Below are positions 1 through 9,239 of a stretch of DNA of 10,687 bases, in pieces. Under the pieces are notes generated by a model that saw only the letters and a list, made by a program, of their open reading frames with translations, made no database searches and was not told where the DNA came from. The stretch is from positions 1 through 10,687 of the forward strand of contig JAJYTL010000087.1 in assembly GCA_021793055.1 (NCBI GenBank), written 5' to 3'. Position numbers and translations under genes: made by a program. Every line of letters begins with the position of its first letter. Positions within the stretch are counted from its first letter, which is position 1. This DNA is from Pseudomonadota bacterium (lineage in GTDB: Bacteria > Pseudomonadota > Alphaproteobacteria > Ferrovibrionales > Ferrovibrionaceae).

Positions 1-852
1 CATCGGCTCGACGAGGCCGCCCTGGAAACCCTGCTTGCCCGCGCCGAGGCGACGGAGGGCCGCGCCGTGCCGCTCGACGCGGAAGGGCGCGCGGCGCTAT
101 GTGCCATGGCCGACGGCGACGGCCGGTTTCTGCTCAATCTGGCGGAAGAGTTGTTCCCCCTGCCGCCCGAGCGCAGGCTCGACGCGGCCGGCCTGGCGCT
201 TGCCGTCGCCCGCCGGGCGCCGCTCTATGACAAGGGCGAGGAAGGCCATTACAACCTCATCAGCGCGCTGCACAAGTCGCTGCGGGGCTCGGACGCGGAC
301 GCGGCGCTCTATTGGCTGGCGCGCATGCTGGCGGGCGGCGAGGACCCGCTCTATATCGTCCGCCGTCTCGTCCGCTTCGCGATCGAGGATATCGGCCTCG
401 CCGATCCTGCCGCCCTCACCCAGGCGCTGGCCGCCAAGGAGACCTACGACTTCCTGGGCTCGCCCGAGGGCGAGCTTGGGCTTGCCGCCGCCGTGCTCTA
501 TCTCGCCACGGCGCCAAAATCGAACGCGGTCTATAGCGCCTTTCTGGCCGCCGGCGCGGCGGCGCGCGAATCCGGCTCGCTGATGCCGCCAATGCATATC
601 CTGAACGCGCCGACCCGGCTGATGCGCGATCTCGGGTACGGCCAGGGCTACGTTTATGATCACGATACCGAGGCGGGGTTCTCCGGCCAAAATTACTTCC
701 CCGACGGCATGCCGCGCCGGACCTTCTACGAACCCTCCGAGCGCGGCTTCGAGCGCGAGATCGCGAAGCGGCTGGCCTATTGGCGCAAGCTCCGGGATGC
801 GGCGCAAGGCGATTCCGGCGGCGCGCCGGGCGGCGGGGGCGGGGCCGAATGA
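1..852 (+). CDS. rarA: RarA (MgsA) recombination ATPase, C-terminal part (5' end outside window)
   Basis: This is the C-terminal 283 residues of replication-associated recombination protein A, a clamp-loader-like AAA+ ATPase that acts at stalled replication forks. The reading frame is open from base 1, so the gene starts upstream; the Walker A/B ATPase core is not visible. What is seen is the end of the AAA+ lid, then the MgsA/RarA C-terminal oligomerisation domain with its signature strings HYNLISALHKSLRGSD, AALYWLARML, GGEDPLYIVRRLVRFAIEDIG and, later, PKSNAVYSAF. A region rich in charged and Gly residues closes the protein. The usual family length is about 430-450 residues, so roughly a third is missing on the left. 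Its TGA stop lies inside an ATGA overlap with the pseudouridine synthase gene, which suggests translational coupling. Identification rests on recalled family motifs and is firm. Confidence 0.95.
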   Translation, partial: HRLDEAALETLLARAEATEGRAVPLDAEGRAALCAMADGDGRFLLNLAEELFPLPPERRLDAAGLALAVARRAPLYDKGEEGHYNLISALHKSLRGSDADAALYWLARMLAGGEDPLYIVRRLVRFAIEDIGLADPAALTQALAAKETYDFLGSPEGELGLAAAVLYLATAPKSNAVYSAFLAAGAAARESGSLMPPMHILNAPTRLMRDLGYGQGYVYDHDTEAGFSGQNYFPDGMPRRTFYEPSERGFEREIAKRLAYWRKLRDAAQGDSGGAPGGGGGAE

Positions 853-1862
853 GCGGCGAGCCGGAGCTTCTCACCGTCGCGGCCGCGGAGGCCGAGATGC
901 GCCTCGACCGTTGGCTCAGGCGGCGTTTTTCCGGGCTCTCGCAGGGGCGGATCGAGAAGCTTCTTCGCACCGGGCAGATTCGCCTCAACGGCAGCCGGGC
1001 CAAGGCCAACGCGCGGCTGAAACCGGGCCAGCAGATTCGCGTCCCGCCGGGGACCGAGGAACACGGCCCGGCGCGTCCGGCTGCGGCGCCGGCGGCGCGG
1101 GTGAGAGCGGCGGATGTCGACGATCTCAAGGCCCGGGTGCTTTATCGCGACGAGTGGGTGCTCGCCATCGACAAGCCGCCGGGACTCGCCACCCAAGGCG
1201 GCAGTGGCCTGAGCCGCCACCTTGATGCCATGCTGGACGGGCTCAAATTCGGCGCGCCGGAGCGGCCGCGCCTGGTTCACCGTCTCGACAAGGATACCTC
1301 CGGGGTGCTGCTGCTTGGCCGTAGCGCGCAGGCGGCGGCGCGGCTGGCCGAGGCCTTCCGCCAGCGCTCCGCCCATAAGCTCTACTGGGCGCTGGTGGTG
1401 GGCCGGCCGAAGCTGGCCCGCGGCCGGATCAAGCTGCCGCTCGCCAAGACCGGCGGTCCGGGCTTCGAGCGCATGGCCGCGGATTGGCAGCAGGGCAAGC
1501 CCGCGGTGACGCTTTACGCCACCATCGAGGCGGTGGCGCGCAAGGCCGCCTGGCTCGCGATGCTGCCCTTGACCGGGCGTACGCACCAGCTTCGCGCCCA
1601 TTGCGCGGAAATGGGCACGCCGATTGTCGGCGACGGCAAATACGGCGGTGCCGAGGCGTTCTTTCCCGGCGAGTTCAGCCGCAAGCTCCATCTTCATGCC
1701 CGGGGCATCCAGCTGCCGCATCCGAAAGGAAGCGGCACCCTGACCGTTTTCGCGCCCTTGCCGCCGCATATGGCGGAAAGCTGGCGCCTTCTTGGTTTCG
1801 ATGCCTCGCGCAGCCTGGAGGCCGATTTGGCGTTGTTCGAAGAGGTCCTGGCGCAGACCTAA
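849..1862 (+). CDS. rluC: RluC/RluD-family 23S rRNA pseudouridine synthase
   Basis: This 337-residue protein converts specific uridines of 23S rRNA to pseudouridine in the cytoplasm. An N-terminal S4 RNA-binding domain (about residues 16-65, beginning RLDRWLRRRF) precedes the RsuA/RluA catalytic domain. The catalytic motif HRLDKDTSGVLLL starts at His144 and carries the catalytic Asp147; GRTHQLRAH follows at about residue 243. The chosen ATG at 849 sits in the ATGA overlap with rarA and starts directly before the S4 domain. The frame is open further upstream to 780, but that stretch lies inside rarA. Length and layout fit RluC of alphaproteobacteria; RluD or another RluA-family member with different target uridines cannot be excluded from sequence alone. 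It is followed by convergent queF after 47 bases. Confidence 0.92.
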   Translation: MSGEPELLTVAAAEAEMRLDRWLRRRFSGLSQGRIEKLLRTGQIRLNGSRAKANARLKPGQQIRVPPGTEEHGPARPAAAPAARVRAADVDDLKARVLYRDEWVLAIDKPPGLATQGGSGLSRHLDAMLDGLKFGAPERPRLVHRLDKDTSGVLLLGRSAQAAARLAEAFRQRSAHKLYWALVVGRPKLARGRIKLPLAKTGGPGFERMAADWQQGKPAVTLYATIEAVARKAAWLAMLPLTGRTHQLRAHCAEMGTPIVGDGKYGGAEAFFPGEFSRKLHLHARGIQLPHPKGSGTLTVFAPLPPHMAESWRLLGFDASRSLEADLALFEEVLAQT

Positions 1863-1869
1863 GGCCTTA

Positions 1870-1889
1870 CGCCTCTTGGGTCTTAGGCG
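1870..1889. terminator. Weak hairpin between convergent rluC and queF
   Basis: CGCCT at 1870-1874 pairs with AGGCG at 1885-1889 around a 10-base loop, in the 47-base gap between the two converging stop codons. The position is right for a bidirectional terminator, but there is no clear T-run on either strand and the stem is only 5 bp, so this is a weak call. Confidence 0.25.
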
Positions 1890-1909
1890 GGGATCGATGC
1901 CGATGGGCC

Positions 1910-2365
1910 TCAGCCGCGGCCGCGATAGGGCGAGACGCCTGGGTCGGGAACCCAAAGACCTGCCGGCGGCGGGTCGGTCTGGTAGAAGACGTCGATCGGA
2001 ATGCCGCCACGCGGATACCAATAGCCGGCGATACGCAGCCACACAGGCTGCAGGGCGTCGACCAAGCGGCGCGCGATGCCGACCGTGCAGGCCTCGTGGA
2101 AGGCGCCCTGATTGCGATAGGAAGCGAGATAGAGCTTGAGCGACTTGCTTTCCACCAGCAGCGCGTCCGGCACGTAATCGATGACGAAATGAGCGAAATC
2201 CGGCTGCCCCGTGATCGGGCAGAGACAGGTGAATTCGGGCGCCGTGAAGCGCACCGAATAGAGCGCGTCCGGGTGCGGGTTGGCGATGGTCTCAAGGATC
2301 GCCTCGTCCGGCGAGGCGGGCAGGGGCGTCGGCTGGCCGAGGATGGTGAGGGGTTGATCGCTCAT
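1910..2365 (-). CDS. queF: QueF, NADPH-dependent 7-cyano-7-deazaguanine (preQ0) reductase
   Basis: The 151-residue product reduces the nitrile of preQ0 to the amine of preQ1, the committed step before the base is inserted into tRNA for queuosine. It is a short (type I, unimodular) QueF. The nucleophile region reads CPITGQPDF with catalytic Cys49 and acid Asp56, matching Cys55/Asp62 of the Bacillus subtilis enzyme. The QueF signature ESKSLKLY starts at Glu72, and the substrate-binding string QGAFHE follows, with His90 and Glu91. The ATG at 2365 is preceded on its strand by a modest AGGTCAGG ribosome-binding site. No other queuosine gene is in the window. The gene converges on rluC and diverges from the AsmA-family gene. 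I saw no preQ1 riboswitch core in its leader. A standard, intact member of the family. Confidence 0.95.
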   Translation of the reverse strand: MSDQPLTILGQPTPLPASPDEAILETIANPHPDALYSVRFTAPEFTCLCPITGQPDFAHFVIDYVPDALLVESKSLKLYLASYRNQGAFHEACTVGIARRLVDALQPVWLRIAGYWYPRGGIPIDVFYQTDPPPAGLWVPDPGVSPYRGRG

Positions 2366-2519
2366 GGGCCTGACCTGAAAACGCCCCTCGCAAAGGAGGT
2401 GGCTTCAAGCTAGCCGGTTTCGGCCCCGCGGCGCAACCGGCCGCGCGCGGGCGAACGACGATTGCCGCCCGGCTCGGTTTATGCCACTGTCGCTCCATGT
2501 TCGCGTGGGCACGGATCGG
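2366..2519. promoter_or_regulatory. Divergent queF / AsmA-gene intergenic region with stem-loop
   Basis: These 154 bases separate two divergent genes, so both promoters should lie here, but I could not pick a convincing -35/-10 pair for either. The region contains a perfect 7-bp inverted repeat (GCCGGTT 2413-2419 and AACCGGC 2435-2441, 15-base loop). At 2392-2400 the + strand reads AAAGGAGGT, a perfect Shine-Dalgarno with no start codon within reach; read on the queF strand it is ACCTCCTTT, identical to the 16S rRNA anti-Shine-Dalgarno tail. If queF is transcribed from upstream of the inverted repeat, both elements would lie in its leader. The regulatory meaning is inference. Confidence 0.3.
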
Positions 2520-4586
2520 ATGCGCAAGCGCACTCTGATCAAGGCGTTCCTGGTGGTCGCGGTGGCGCTCGGGGTTGCCGCCGTGGCCCTTCTGGAAAGC
2601 CTCAATTTCAGCACCTATAAGCGGTTCATCGCGGCGCAGGTGGAGCATGCCACCGGCCGCGCGGTTACCCTGCAGGGCGCCCTGCGACTGGACCTCTTTC
2701 CGGTCCCGGCGCTGAGCGTGAAGGGCGTGACGCTCGCCAATGCCAAGTGGGGCACGCGGCCCGCGATGCTGCGGATCGGCGAACTCGACGCCGAGGTCAG
2801 TCTCTGGCCGCTGCTCTATGGCGGGCGCGTCGATATCCGCCGCCTGGTGCTGAAGAACGCCGATCTCTTGCTCGAGACCGACGCCCAGGGCCGCGGCAAC
2901 TGGATGTTCGGGGCGCCGCCGAAGGCCGCCCGGCGGACGGACAAAACCGAGGCCAAGAAGGGCGGCCTGTCGTCCCCCGAGGTCATTCCGATTCTCAACC
3001 ACTTGGCCGTCCGCAACCTCAAGGTGACCTATCGGAACGGCGTGAGCGGCACGACCTACGCCGCGACGCTCGCCGACCTCAGCGCGTCGGCGAATGACGG
3101 CGGGCCGATCCTGCTCAGCGCCCACGCGCTCTATCGCGGCCTGCCGATCCAACTCACCGCGACGGTTGGGCCGCTTGGCGAGCTCCTGGATCGCGGCCGG
3201 CCCTATCCGGTCGACGGCCAGGTGTCTTTCCTCGGCATGAGCGCGCGGGTGCTCGGCAGCCTGTCGGATCCCCTGGAAGGCCGAGGCTTGAACCTCAACT
3301 TCTCCTTCGAAGGGCGTAATCTCGCCACCCTCTCGACCGCCCTCGACCATCCGGTACATGGGGTTCTGCCCTATCGCTTCGCGGTCACCCTGGTCGGCGA
3401 TCTTGGCGGCAAGCTCGATCTCCAGGGTCTCCAGATCAACCTCGGGCAAAGCGCACTGGCGGGCGACGGTACGCTTTGGATGGATGGCGAACGGCCGCGG
3501 ATCAAGGCCAAGCTTACCTCCTCGCTGATCGACTTCCGGCCCTTCTTCGGCTCCGGCCCGGCTTTGCCGGAGCCGCTCGCCCGAGCCGTCCGCGGCAAGA
3601 ACGCGCCGGTGTTCTCGGCGCAGCCTTGGCCGCTGGGAGCGCTCGGCTTGGCCGACGCAGATATCACGCTCAACGCCGGGCGGCTGATCTTCGGCAAGTG
3701 GAATTTCAACGACGTCGCGACCCGTGTCGTGCTGGCCAACCGGAATCTTCGCCTCGCTTCCTTCAGCGCCGGTGTCGCCGGCGGCAAGATCAGCGCGACG
3801 GGCAGCTTAGCTGCGGCGGCCAATCCGGCGACCTTGCGCCTCGATGGCCAGGCCAAGGGCATCGATCTCGCGCTTCTTGCAAAGACGGCGAAGGGCGAAG
3901 GCTTCATCGAGGCGGGCCGTGGCAACCTCGACGTTGCCGTCAACGGCGAAGGAGATTCCACCCAGCGGCTGATGGCCGACCTTAACGGCAACGTCGACTT
4001 CGTCGTCGATAAGAGCCGACTCGGCACGCGGGTTCTCGACCTCATTGGCGCCGGTTTGATCGGCGAGATATCGGACTGGATTTCCGGCAACAGCGGCAGC
4101 GCGCTCAATTGCGCGGTCGGCCGCTTCGATATCCATCACGGCATCGCCACCGCCGACGGTCTGCTCGCGGATACCGACAAGGTGACCGTGCGCGGCACCG
4201 GAACGGTCAATCTCGGGGCCGAGACCTTGGATCTCACCCTCTCGCCGCGGCCGAAGAGGGCGACCCTGGTCAGTCTGGCGATACCGATCGACGTCGGCGG
4301 CACCTTCCGCGCGCCGAGCTTTACCCCGAGCAAGCTCGCGCTTGCCAAAGACGTCGCCGGCGCCGTGGTGGGGACGGCGATCAATCCGCTGGGGGTTTTC
4401 GTGCCGTTGGTCAGCGGCGGCACCGGCGTCCAAAACCCGTGTGTCGCCGCCCTGGCCGCGTTGCGTGCCTCAGAGCAGTCGAAAGGCCGTTCGGAAAAAG
4501 CCGGCGACCACTCCGGCGGCGGTCTTCGTGGCTTCTTTCATCACCTTGGTTCCAGCTTGAGCAGCACGCTGCACAAGCTGCCATGA
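2520..4586 (+). CDS. AsmA-family envelope protein
   Basis: A 688-residue AsmA-family protein. Such proteins are anchored in the inner membrane with a large periplasmic part, and relatives are linked to outer-membrane assembly and lipid transport between membranes. Here a short basic start (MRKRTLIK) leads into one hydrophobic helix at about residues 8-25, followed by the AsmA N-terminal fold. The C-terminal AsmA_2-like region spans about residues 490-640 and includes the typical CAVGRFDI string near residue 530 and LTLSPRPK further on. The end is polar, His/Ser-rich. The frame is open to an ATG at 2481, which would add 13 residues; I prefer 2520 because it places the basic residues directly before the helix, though neither start has a good ribosome-binding site. 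The stop overlaps the ATP12 chaperone start (ATGA), so the two are probably co-translated. The exact substrate is unknown. Confidence 0.88.
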   Translation: MRKRTLIKAFLVVAVALGVAAVALLESLNFSTYKRFIAAQVEHATGRAVTLQGALRLDLFPVPALSVKGVTLANAKWGTRPAMLRIGELDAEVSLWPLLYGGRVDIRRLVLKNADLLLETDAQGRGNWMFGAPPKAARRTDKTEAKKGGLSSPEVIPILNHLAVRNLKVTYRNGVSGTTYAATLADLSASANDGGPILLSAHALYRGLPIQLTATVGPLGELLDRGRPYPVDGQVSFLGMSARVLGSLSDPLEGRGLNLNFSFEGRNLATLSTALDHPVHGVLPYRFAVTLVGDLGGKLDLQGLQINLGQSALAGDGTLWMDGERPRIKAKLTSSLIDFRPFFGSGPALPEPLARAVRGKNAPVFSAQPWPLGALGLADADITLNAGRLIFGKWNFNDVATRVVLANRNLRLASFSAGVAGGKISATGSLAAAANPATLRLDGQAKGIDLALLAKTAKGEGFIEAGRGNLDVAVNGEGDSTQRLMADLNGNVDFVVDKSRLGTRVLDLIGAGLIGEISDWISGNSGSALNCAVGRFDIHHGIATADGLLADTDKVTVRGTGTVNLGAETLDLTLSPRPKRATLVSLAIPIDVGGTFRAPSFTPSKLALAKDVAGAVVGTAINPLGVFVPLVSGGTGVQNPCVAALAALRASEQSKGRSEKAGDHSGGGLRGFFHHLGSSLSSTLHKLP

Positions 4587-5287
4587 TCGCACGCCGCATC
4601 TACAAGGCGGTGGGGGTGGTGCCCGACGCCAAGGGCTTTGCCATCCGGCTCGACGACAAGACCCTCCGCACGCCGGCCGGCGCTGCGCTGCGGCTACCGA
4701 CCCGCGCCGTTGCCGAGGCCATTGCCGCGGAATGGCGGGCGCAGGAAAAAGCCATCGACCCGCGCACCATGCCGCTATTTGGCTTGGCGGCGACGGCGCT
4801 CGATCGCGTCCTAGCCGAAGGCGAGGCGGTGATCGATCGCCTTGTCGCCTACGGCGAGACCGATCTTCTCTGTTATCGCGTGGCGACGCCGGCGGAACTC
4901 GCGGCTCGCCAGGCGGCCGCCTATCAGCCGGTGCTGGATTGGCTTGCGGCGCGCTTTGGCGCCGCGCTCGCGGTGACGGTCGAGCTGCAGGGGCTGCAAC
5001 AGCCGGCCGCCGCTCTCGCCGCCCTGCGCGCCGCGATCGCCGGCCGCGATGCCTTCGTCCTCACGGCCCTGCAGGTGTTGGCCGTTGACCTCGGCTCGGT
5101 CGTTCTCGCTCTCGCCGTGGTCGAGGGCGAAGCGTCGCCCGAGGCGGCGCTCGCCGTCAGCCTGATCGAGGAGACCTATCAGAACGAGCGCTGGGGCGTC
5201 GATGAGGCTGCTCTGGCGCGGCGGCGGCGGCTGCAAGAAGACGTGATGGCGGCGGCCCGGTTTCTTGCCTTGGTCGCGCGGGCTTAG
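4583..5287 (+). CDS. ATP12-family F1-ATPase assembly chaperone
   Basis: A 234-residue member of the ATP12 family. In mitochondria, Atp12 binds the F1 alpha subunit and stops it aggregating before the alpha3beta3 hexamer forms; alphaproteobacterial homologues are presumed to do the same for ATP synthase. Family features seen: the N-terminal RRIYKAV start and a beta-rich part with LDDKTLRTPAG (about residues 23-33), AAEWRAQ and YGETDLLCYR in the middle, and the C-terminal helical signature EETYQNERWGVDEAA. Length matches the bacterial family. It starts in an ATGA overlap with the AsmA-family gene, which suggests coupling although no functional link is known. In other alphaproteobacteria I recall this gene following rluC and a HAD-type phosphatase; here queF and the AsmA-family gene occupy that gap. 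No standard bacterial symbol is used. Confidence 0.93.
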   Translation: MIARRIYKAVGVVPDAKGFAIRLDDKTLRTPAGAALRLPTRAVAEAIAAEWRAQEKAIDPRTMPLFGLAATALDRVLAEGEAVIDRLVAYGETDLLCYRVATPAELAARQAAAYQPVLDWLAARFGAALAVTVELQGLQQPAAALAALRAAIAGRDAFVLTALQVLAVDLGSVVLALAVVEGEASPEAALAVSLIEETYQNERWGVDEAALARRRRLQEDVMAAARFLALVARA

Positions 5288-5296
5288 CGCTTCTCG

Positions 5297-5310
5297 GGGC
5301 CGTCCGGCCC
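5297..5310 (+). terminator. GC-rich hairpin after the ATP12 gene (possible weak terminator)
   Basis: GGGCC (5297-5301) and GGCCC (5306-5310) form a perfect 5-bp stem around GTCC, starting 9 bases after the ATP12 stop codon. No T-run follows, so it may only pause or protect the transcript. The 78-base gap to pccB is also where a pccB promoter would lie; I see no convincing one. Confidence 0.25.
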
Positions 5311-5365
5311 TGGCATCGCCGGCCTATTGGTGCTATGTCGAGCCGGGACATTTCGGAGCAAGACG

Positions 5366-6898
<1,533 letters not shown>

Positions 6899-6912
6899 GC
6901 CTCGCGAGAGGC
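6899..6912 (+). other. Small GNRA-loop hairpin between pccB and pccA
   Basis: GCCTC and GAGGC pair perfectly around the tetraloop GCGA, immediately after the pccB stop. No T-run follows, so it is not a convincing terminator. It could stabilise the pccB 3' end or set subunit ratio, but this is inference from a 5-bp stem. Confidence 0.3.
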
Positions 6913-6960
6913 CGGACGGACACGCGCGGCAAAATTAGCAGGACGGGGCTTGGTCGCTAG

Positions 6961-8949
6961 ATGTTTCGCAAAATCCTGATTGCCAACCGCGGCGAGATCG
7001 CCTGCCGCGTGATCAAGACCTGCCGCCGGCTCGGCATCGAGACGGTGGCGGTCTATTCCGAGGCGGACCAGGGCGCGCCGCACACCAAGCTCGCCGATCA
7101 GGCGATCGCGATCGGCCCCTCGGAATCGAAGGAAAGCTATCTTTCCGTCGCCCGCATCATCGCCGCGGCGAAGGAGAGCGGCGCCGAGGCGGTGCATCCC
7201 GGCTACGGCTTTCTTTCGGAGAACGCGGAGTTCGCCGCTGCGCTCGCCAAGGCGGGGATCATCTTCATCGGTCCGCCGCCGGCCGCGGTCGCCGCTATGG
7301 GCGACAAGATCGAGTCGAAGAAGATTGCCCGCGAGGCCGGCGTCAACGTGATCCCGGGCTTCCTCGGCATCATCGACGGGCCGGACGCGGCGGCGAAGGT
7401 CGCGGCCGAGATCGGCTATCCGGTGATGCTCAAAGCGACGGCCGGCGGCGGCGGCAAGGGCATGCGCATGGCGCGGAACGCGGCCGAGCTTCGCGAGGGC
7501 TATGCCTCGGCGGGGAACGAGGCGCAGGCCAGCTTTGGCGACTCGCGCATGTTCGTCGAAAAATTCATCGTCAAGCCGCGTCACATTGAAATCCAGATCC
7601 TCGGCGATCAGCACGGCAATATCGTTTACCTCGGCGAGCGCGAATGCTCGATCCAGCGCCGCCACCAAAAGGTGATCGAGGAGGCGCCGAGCGCGTTCAT
7701 CGATGCCGAGACCCGCAAGGCGATGGGCGAGCAGGCGGTGCGCCTCGCGCGCCGGGTCGGCTATTTCTCCGCCGGAACGGTGGAGTTCGTGGTCGGCGAA
7801 AAGCGTGACTTCTACTTCCTCGAGATGAACACGCGGCTGCAAGTGGAGCATCCGGTGACCGAGCTCGTCACCGGCATCGATCTCGTTGAGCAGATGATCC
7901 GTGTCGCTGCCAAGGAGAAGCTCCCGTTTTCCCAGAGCGACATCAAGCTCGACGGCTGGGCGCTCGAAGGCCGGCTTTATGCCGAGGATCCGATGCGGGG
8001 CTTCCTGCCCTCGATCGGGCGGCTGTCGCGCTTTCGCCTGCCGGCCGAGGGCCGTCACGTGCGCGTCGATACCGGTGTCGTCGAGGGTTCGGAAATCAGC
8101 CGCTTCTACGATCCCATGATCGCCAAGCTTTGCGCCTGGGGCGAGAACCGGCCTTCCGCCATCCACCACATGCAGGACGCGCTCGACCGCACCGATATTG
8201 CCGGCATCGCCCATAACGCCACCTTCCTCGCCGCGGTCTTCAAGCATCCGCGCTTCGCCGACGGCGCGTTGACCACCAGCTTCCTGGCGGAGGAGTTTCC
8301 CGATGGCTTCCACGGCGCGCCGCTCGCGCCGGAGGAACGTCGGGCGCTGCTGGCCGCGGCCGTCTTCGCGCATCTGAAGTCGTTGCGCCGCGACGTCACG
8401 GTTGGCCGGCAGGCGGGTTCCGCCTGGCCGTTCGGCAAGGAATGGGTGGTGGGAGACGCGGGCGAGGAAATCGCCGCCGAGGTGATCGAGGAACCGGCCG
8501 ACGGTCTTCTTGCGATCCGGCTTGGCGGCGAAGCGGTCACCGTCGAGAGCACTTGGCATCCCGGCGAGCGGCTGTTCCATGGATCGGTCGGGGAGCAGGA
8601 AATCGCCGCGCTGATCGCCCGCAACGACGCAGCCTGGCGGCTTACCGCGCGCGGCGCCGAGCGCGAGGTGACGGTGCGCCTGCCGCGTGCCGCCGAGCTT
8701 GCCCGGCTTATGCCGGAGAAGAAGGCGCCCGATCTGTCGCGCTTCCTGCTTTGTCCCATGCCGGGACTCGTGGTCTCGATCGCTGTCAAGGCCGGCGATC
8801 TGGTCAAGGCCGGGCAGCCGCTAGCGGTGGTCGAGGCGATGAAGATGGAAAACGTGCTCCGCGCCGAGCGCGACGGCGAGGTCGGCGAGATCCGCGTGAA
8901 GCCCGGCGATACCCTTGCCGTCGATCAGGTGATTCTGGAGTTCGCGTGA
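6961..8949 (+). CDS. pccA: Propionyl-CoA carboxylase alpha subunit (biotin carboxylase + biotin carrier)
   Basis: The 662-residue biotin-carrying subunit uses ATP and bicarbonate to carboxylate its own biotin, through a carboxyphosphate intermediate, and hands the CO2 to PccB. Order: biotin carboxylase N domain (KILIANRGEIACRV), ATP-grasp with the Gly-rich loop KATAGGGGKGM from Lys158, EMNTRLQVEHP from Glu288 (catalytic Glu288, Asn290, Arg292, Glu296) and Arg338 in EGRLYAEDP. These numbers coincide with Escherichia coli AccC. A linker/BT domain (about 455-590) joins it to the C-terminal biotinyl domain, where Lys628 in EAMKMEN is the biotin attachment site. Full length for PccA. There is no strong ribosome-binding site before the ATG, only GGACGGGG some 12-20 bases upstream. 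The stop overlaps the acylphosphatase GTG by 4 bases. Biotin ligase, epimerase and mutase genes are not in the window. Confidence 0.96.
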   Translation: MFRKILIANRGEIACRVIKTCRRLGIETVAVYSEADQGAPHTKLADQAIAIGPSESKESYLSVARIIAAAKESGAEAVHPGYGFLSENAEFAAALAKAGIIFIGPPPAAVAAMGDKIESKKIAREAGVNVIPGFLGIIDGPDAAAKVAAEIGYPVMLKATAGGGGKGMRMARNAAELREGYASAGNEAQASFGDSRMFVEKFIVKPRHIEIQILGDQHGNIVYLGERECSIQRRHQKVIEEAPSAFIDAETRKAMGEQAVRLARRVGYFSAGTVEFVVGEKRDFYFLEMNTRLQVEHPVTELVTGIDLVEQMIRVAAKEKLPFSQSDIKLDGWALEGRLYAEDPMRGFLPSIGRLSRFRLPAEGRHVRVDTGVVEGSEISRFYDPMIAKLCAWGENRPSAIHHMQDALDRTDIAGIAHNATFLAAVFKHPRFADGALTTSFLAEEFPDGFHGAPLAPEERRALLAAAVFAHLKSLRRDVTVGRQAGSAWPFGKEWVVGDAGEEIAAEVIEEPADGLLAIRLGGEAVTVESTWHPGERLFHGSVGEQEIAALIARNDAAWRLTARGAEREVTVRLPRAAELARLMPEKKAPDLSRFLLCPMPGLVVSIAVKAGDLVKAGQPLAVVEAMKMENVLRAERDGEVGEIRVKPGDTLAVDQVILEFA

Positions 8950-9239
8950 GCGTCGGGCGGCACATCGCGCAGTTTCGCGTCTTCGGGCGGGTCCAAGGGG
9001 TCGGATTCCGCCATTTCGTTACAGTGGTCGCCGACGATCTCGGGCTTTCGGGCTGGGTCCGCAACCGTAGCGACGGTTCGGTCGAGGTGAGGGCGGAAGG
9101 CGCGGAAGAGGCCGTCGTCGCGCTGCTCGCGGCCTGCAACGAGGGGCCGCGCGCGGCCCGGGTCGCGCGTATCGAACATCAAGACCTGCCATCCGACGGC
9201 GCGGCGCCGGTCGGCTTCCACGCCCGCCCCACGCTCTAG
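8946..9239 (+). CDS. acyP: Acylphosphatase
   Basis: A 97-residue acylphosphatase, which hydrolyses the carboxyl-phosphate bond of small molecules such as acetyl-, carbamoyl- or bisphosphoglycerate-type substrates. It uses a GTG start inside a GTGA overlap with the pccA stop; no ATG lies close by in frame. The family signature is complete: FGRVQGVGFRHF with the phosphate-binding loop and catalytic Arg22, then GWVRNRSDGSVEV with catalytic Asn40 (Arg23 and Asn41 in the human enzymes). Length is normal. The tight overlap means it is made together with PccA, an enzyme that forms carboxyphosphate, so a role in clearing acyl phosphates near the carboxylase can be imagined but is not shown. Its TAG stop shares a CTAG with the lipB stop on the other strand. 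Confidence 0.92.
   Translation: MSVGRHIAQFRVFGRVQGVGFRHFVTVVADDLGLSGWVRNRSDGSVEVRAEGAEEAVVALLAACNEGPRAARVARIEHQDLPSDGAAPVGFHARPTL

Noticed and set aside
777..2042. Open frame of 421 codons on the - strand opposite rluC
   Set aside because: It is antisense to an intact pseudouridine synthase and has no recognisable motif.
2392..2400. Perfect Shine-Dalgarno AAAGGAGGT on the + strand suggesting a small gene
   Set aside because: No ATG, GTG or TTG lies within 5-12 bases, so no gene can be called; it is discussed only as a possible leader element on the queF strand.
2366..2450. preQ1 riboswitch in front of queF
   Set aside because: No A-rich tail with the conserved preQ1-I core or a preQ1-II-like layout could be found.
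2292..3449. Open frame of 385 codons on the - strand opposite the AsmA-family gene
   Set aside because: Low-complexity Glu/Arg/Gly-rich translation that overlaps queF on the same strand in another frame; a composition effect.
6899..6912. Hairpin after pccB as a terminator splitting pccB from pccA
   Set aside because: Only a 5-bp stem without a T-run, between two subunits that are needed together.
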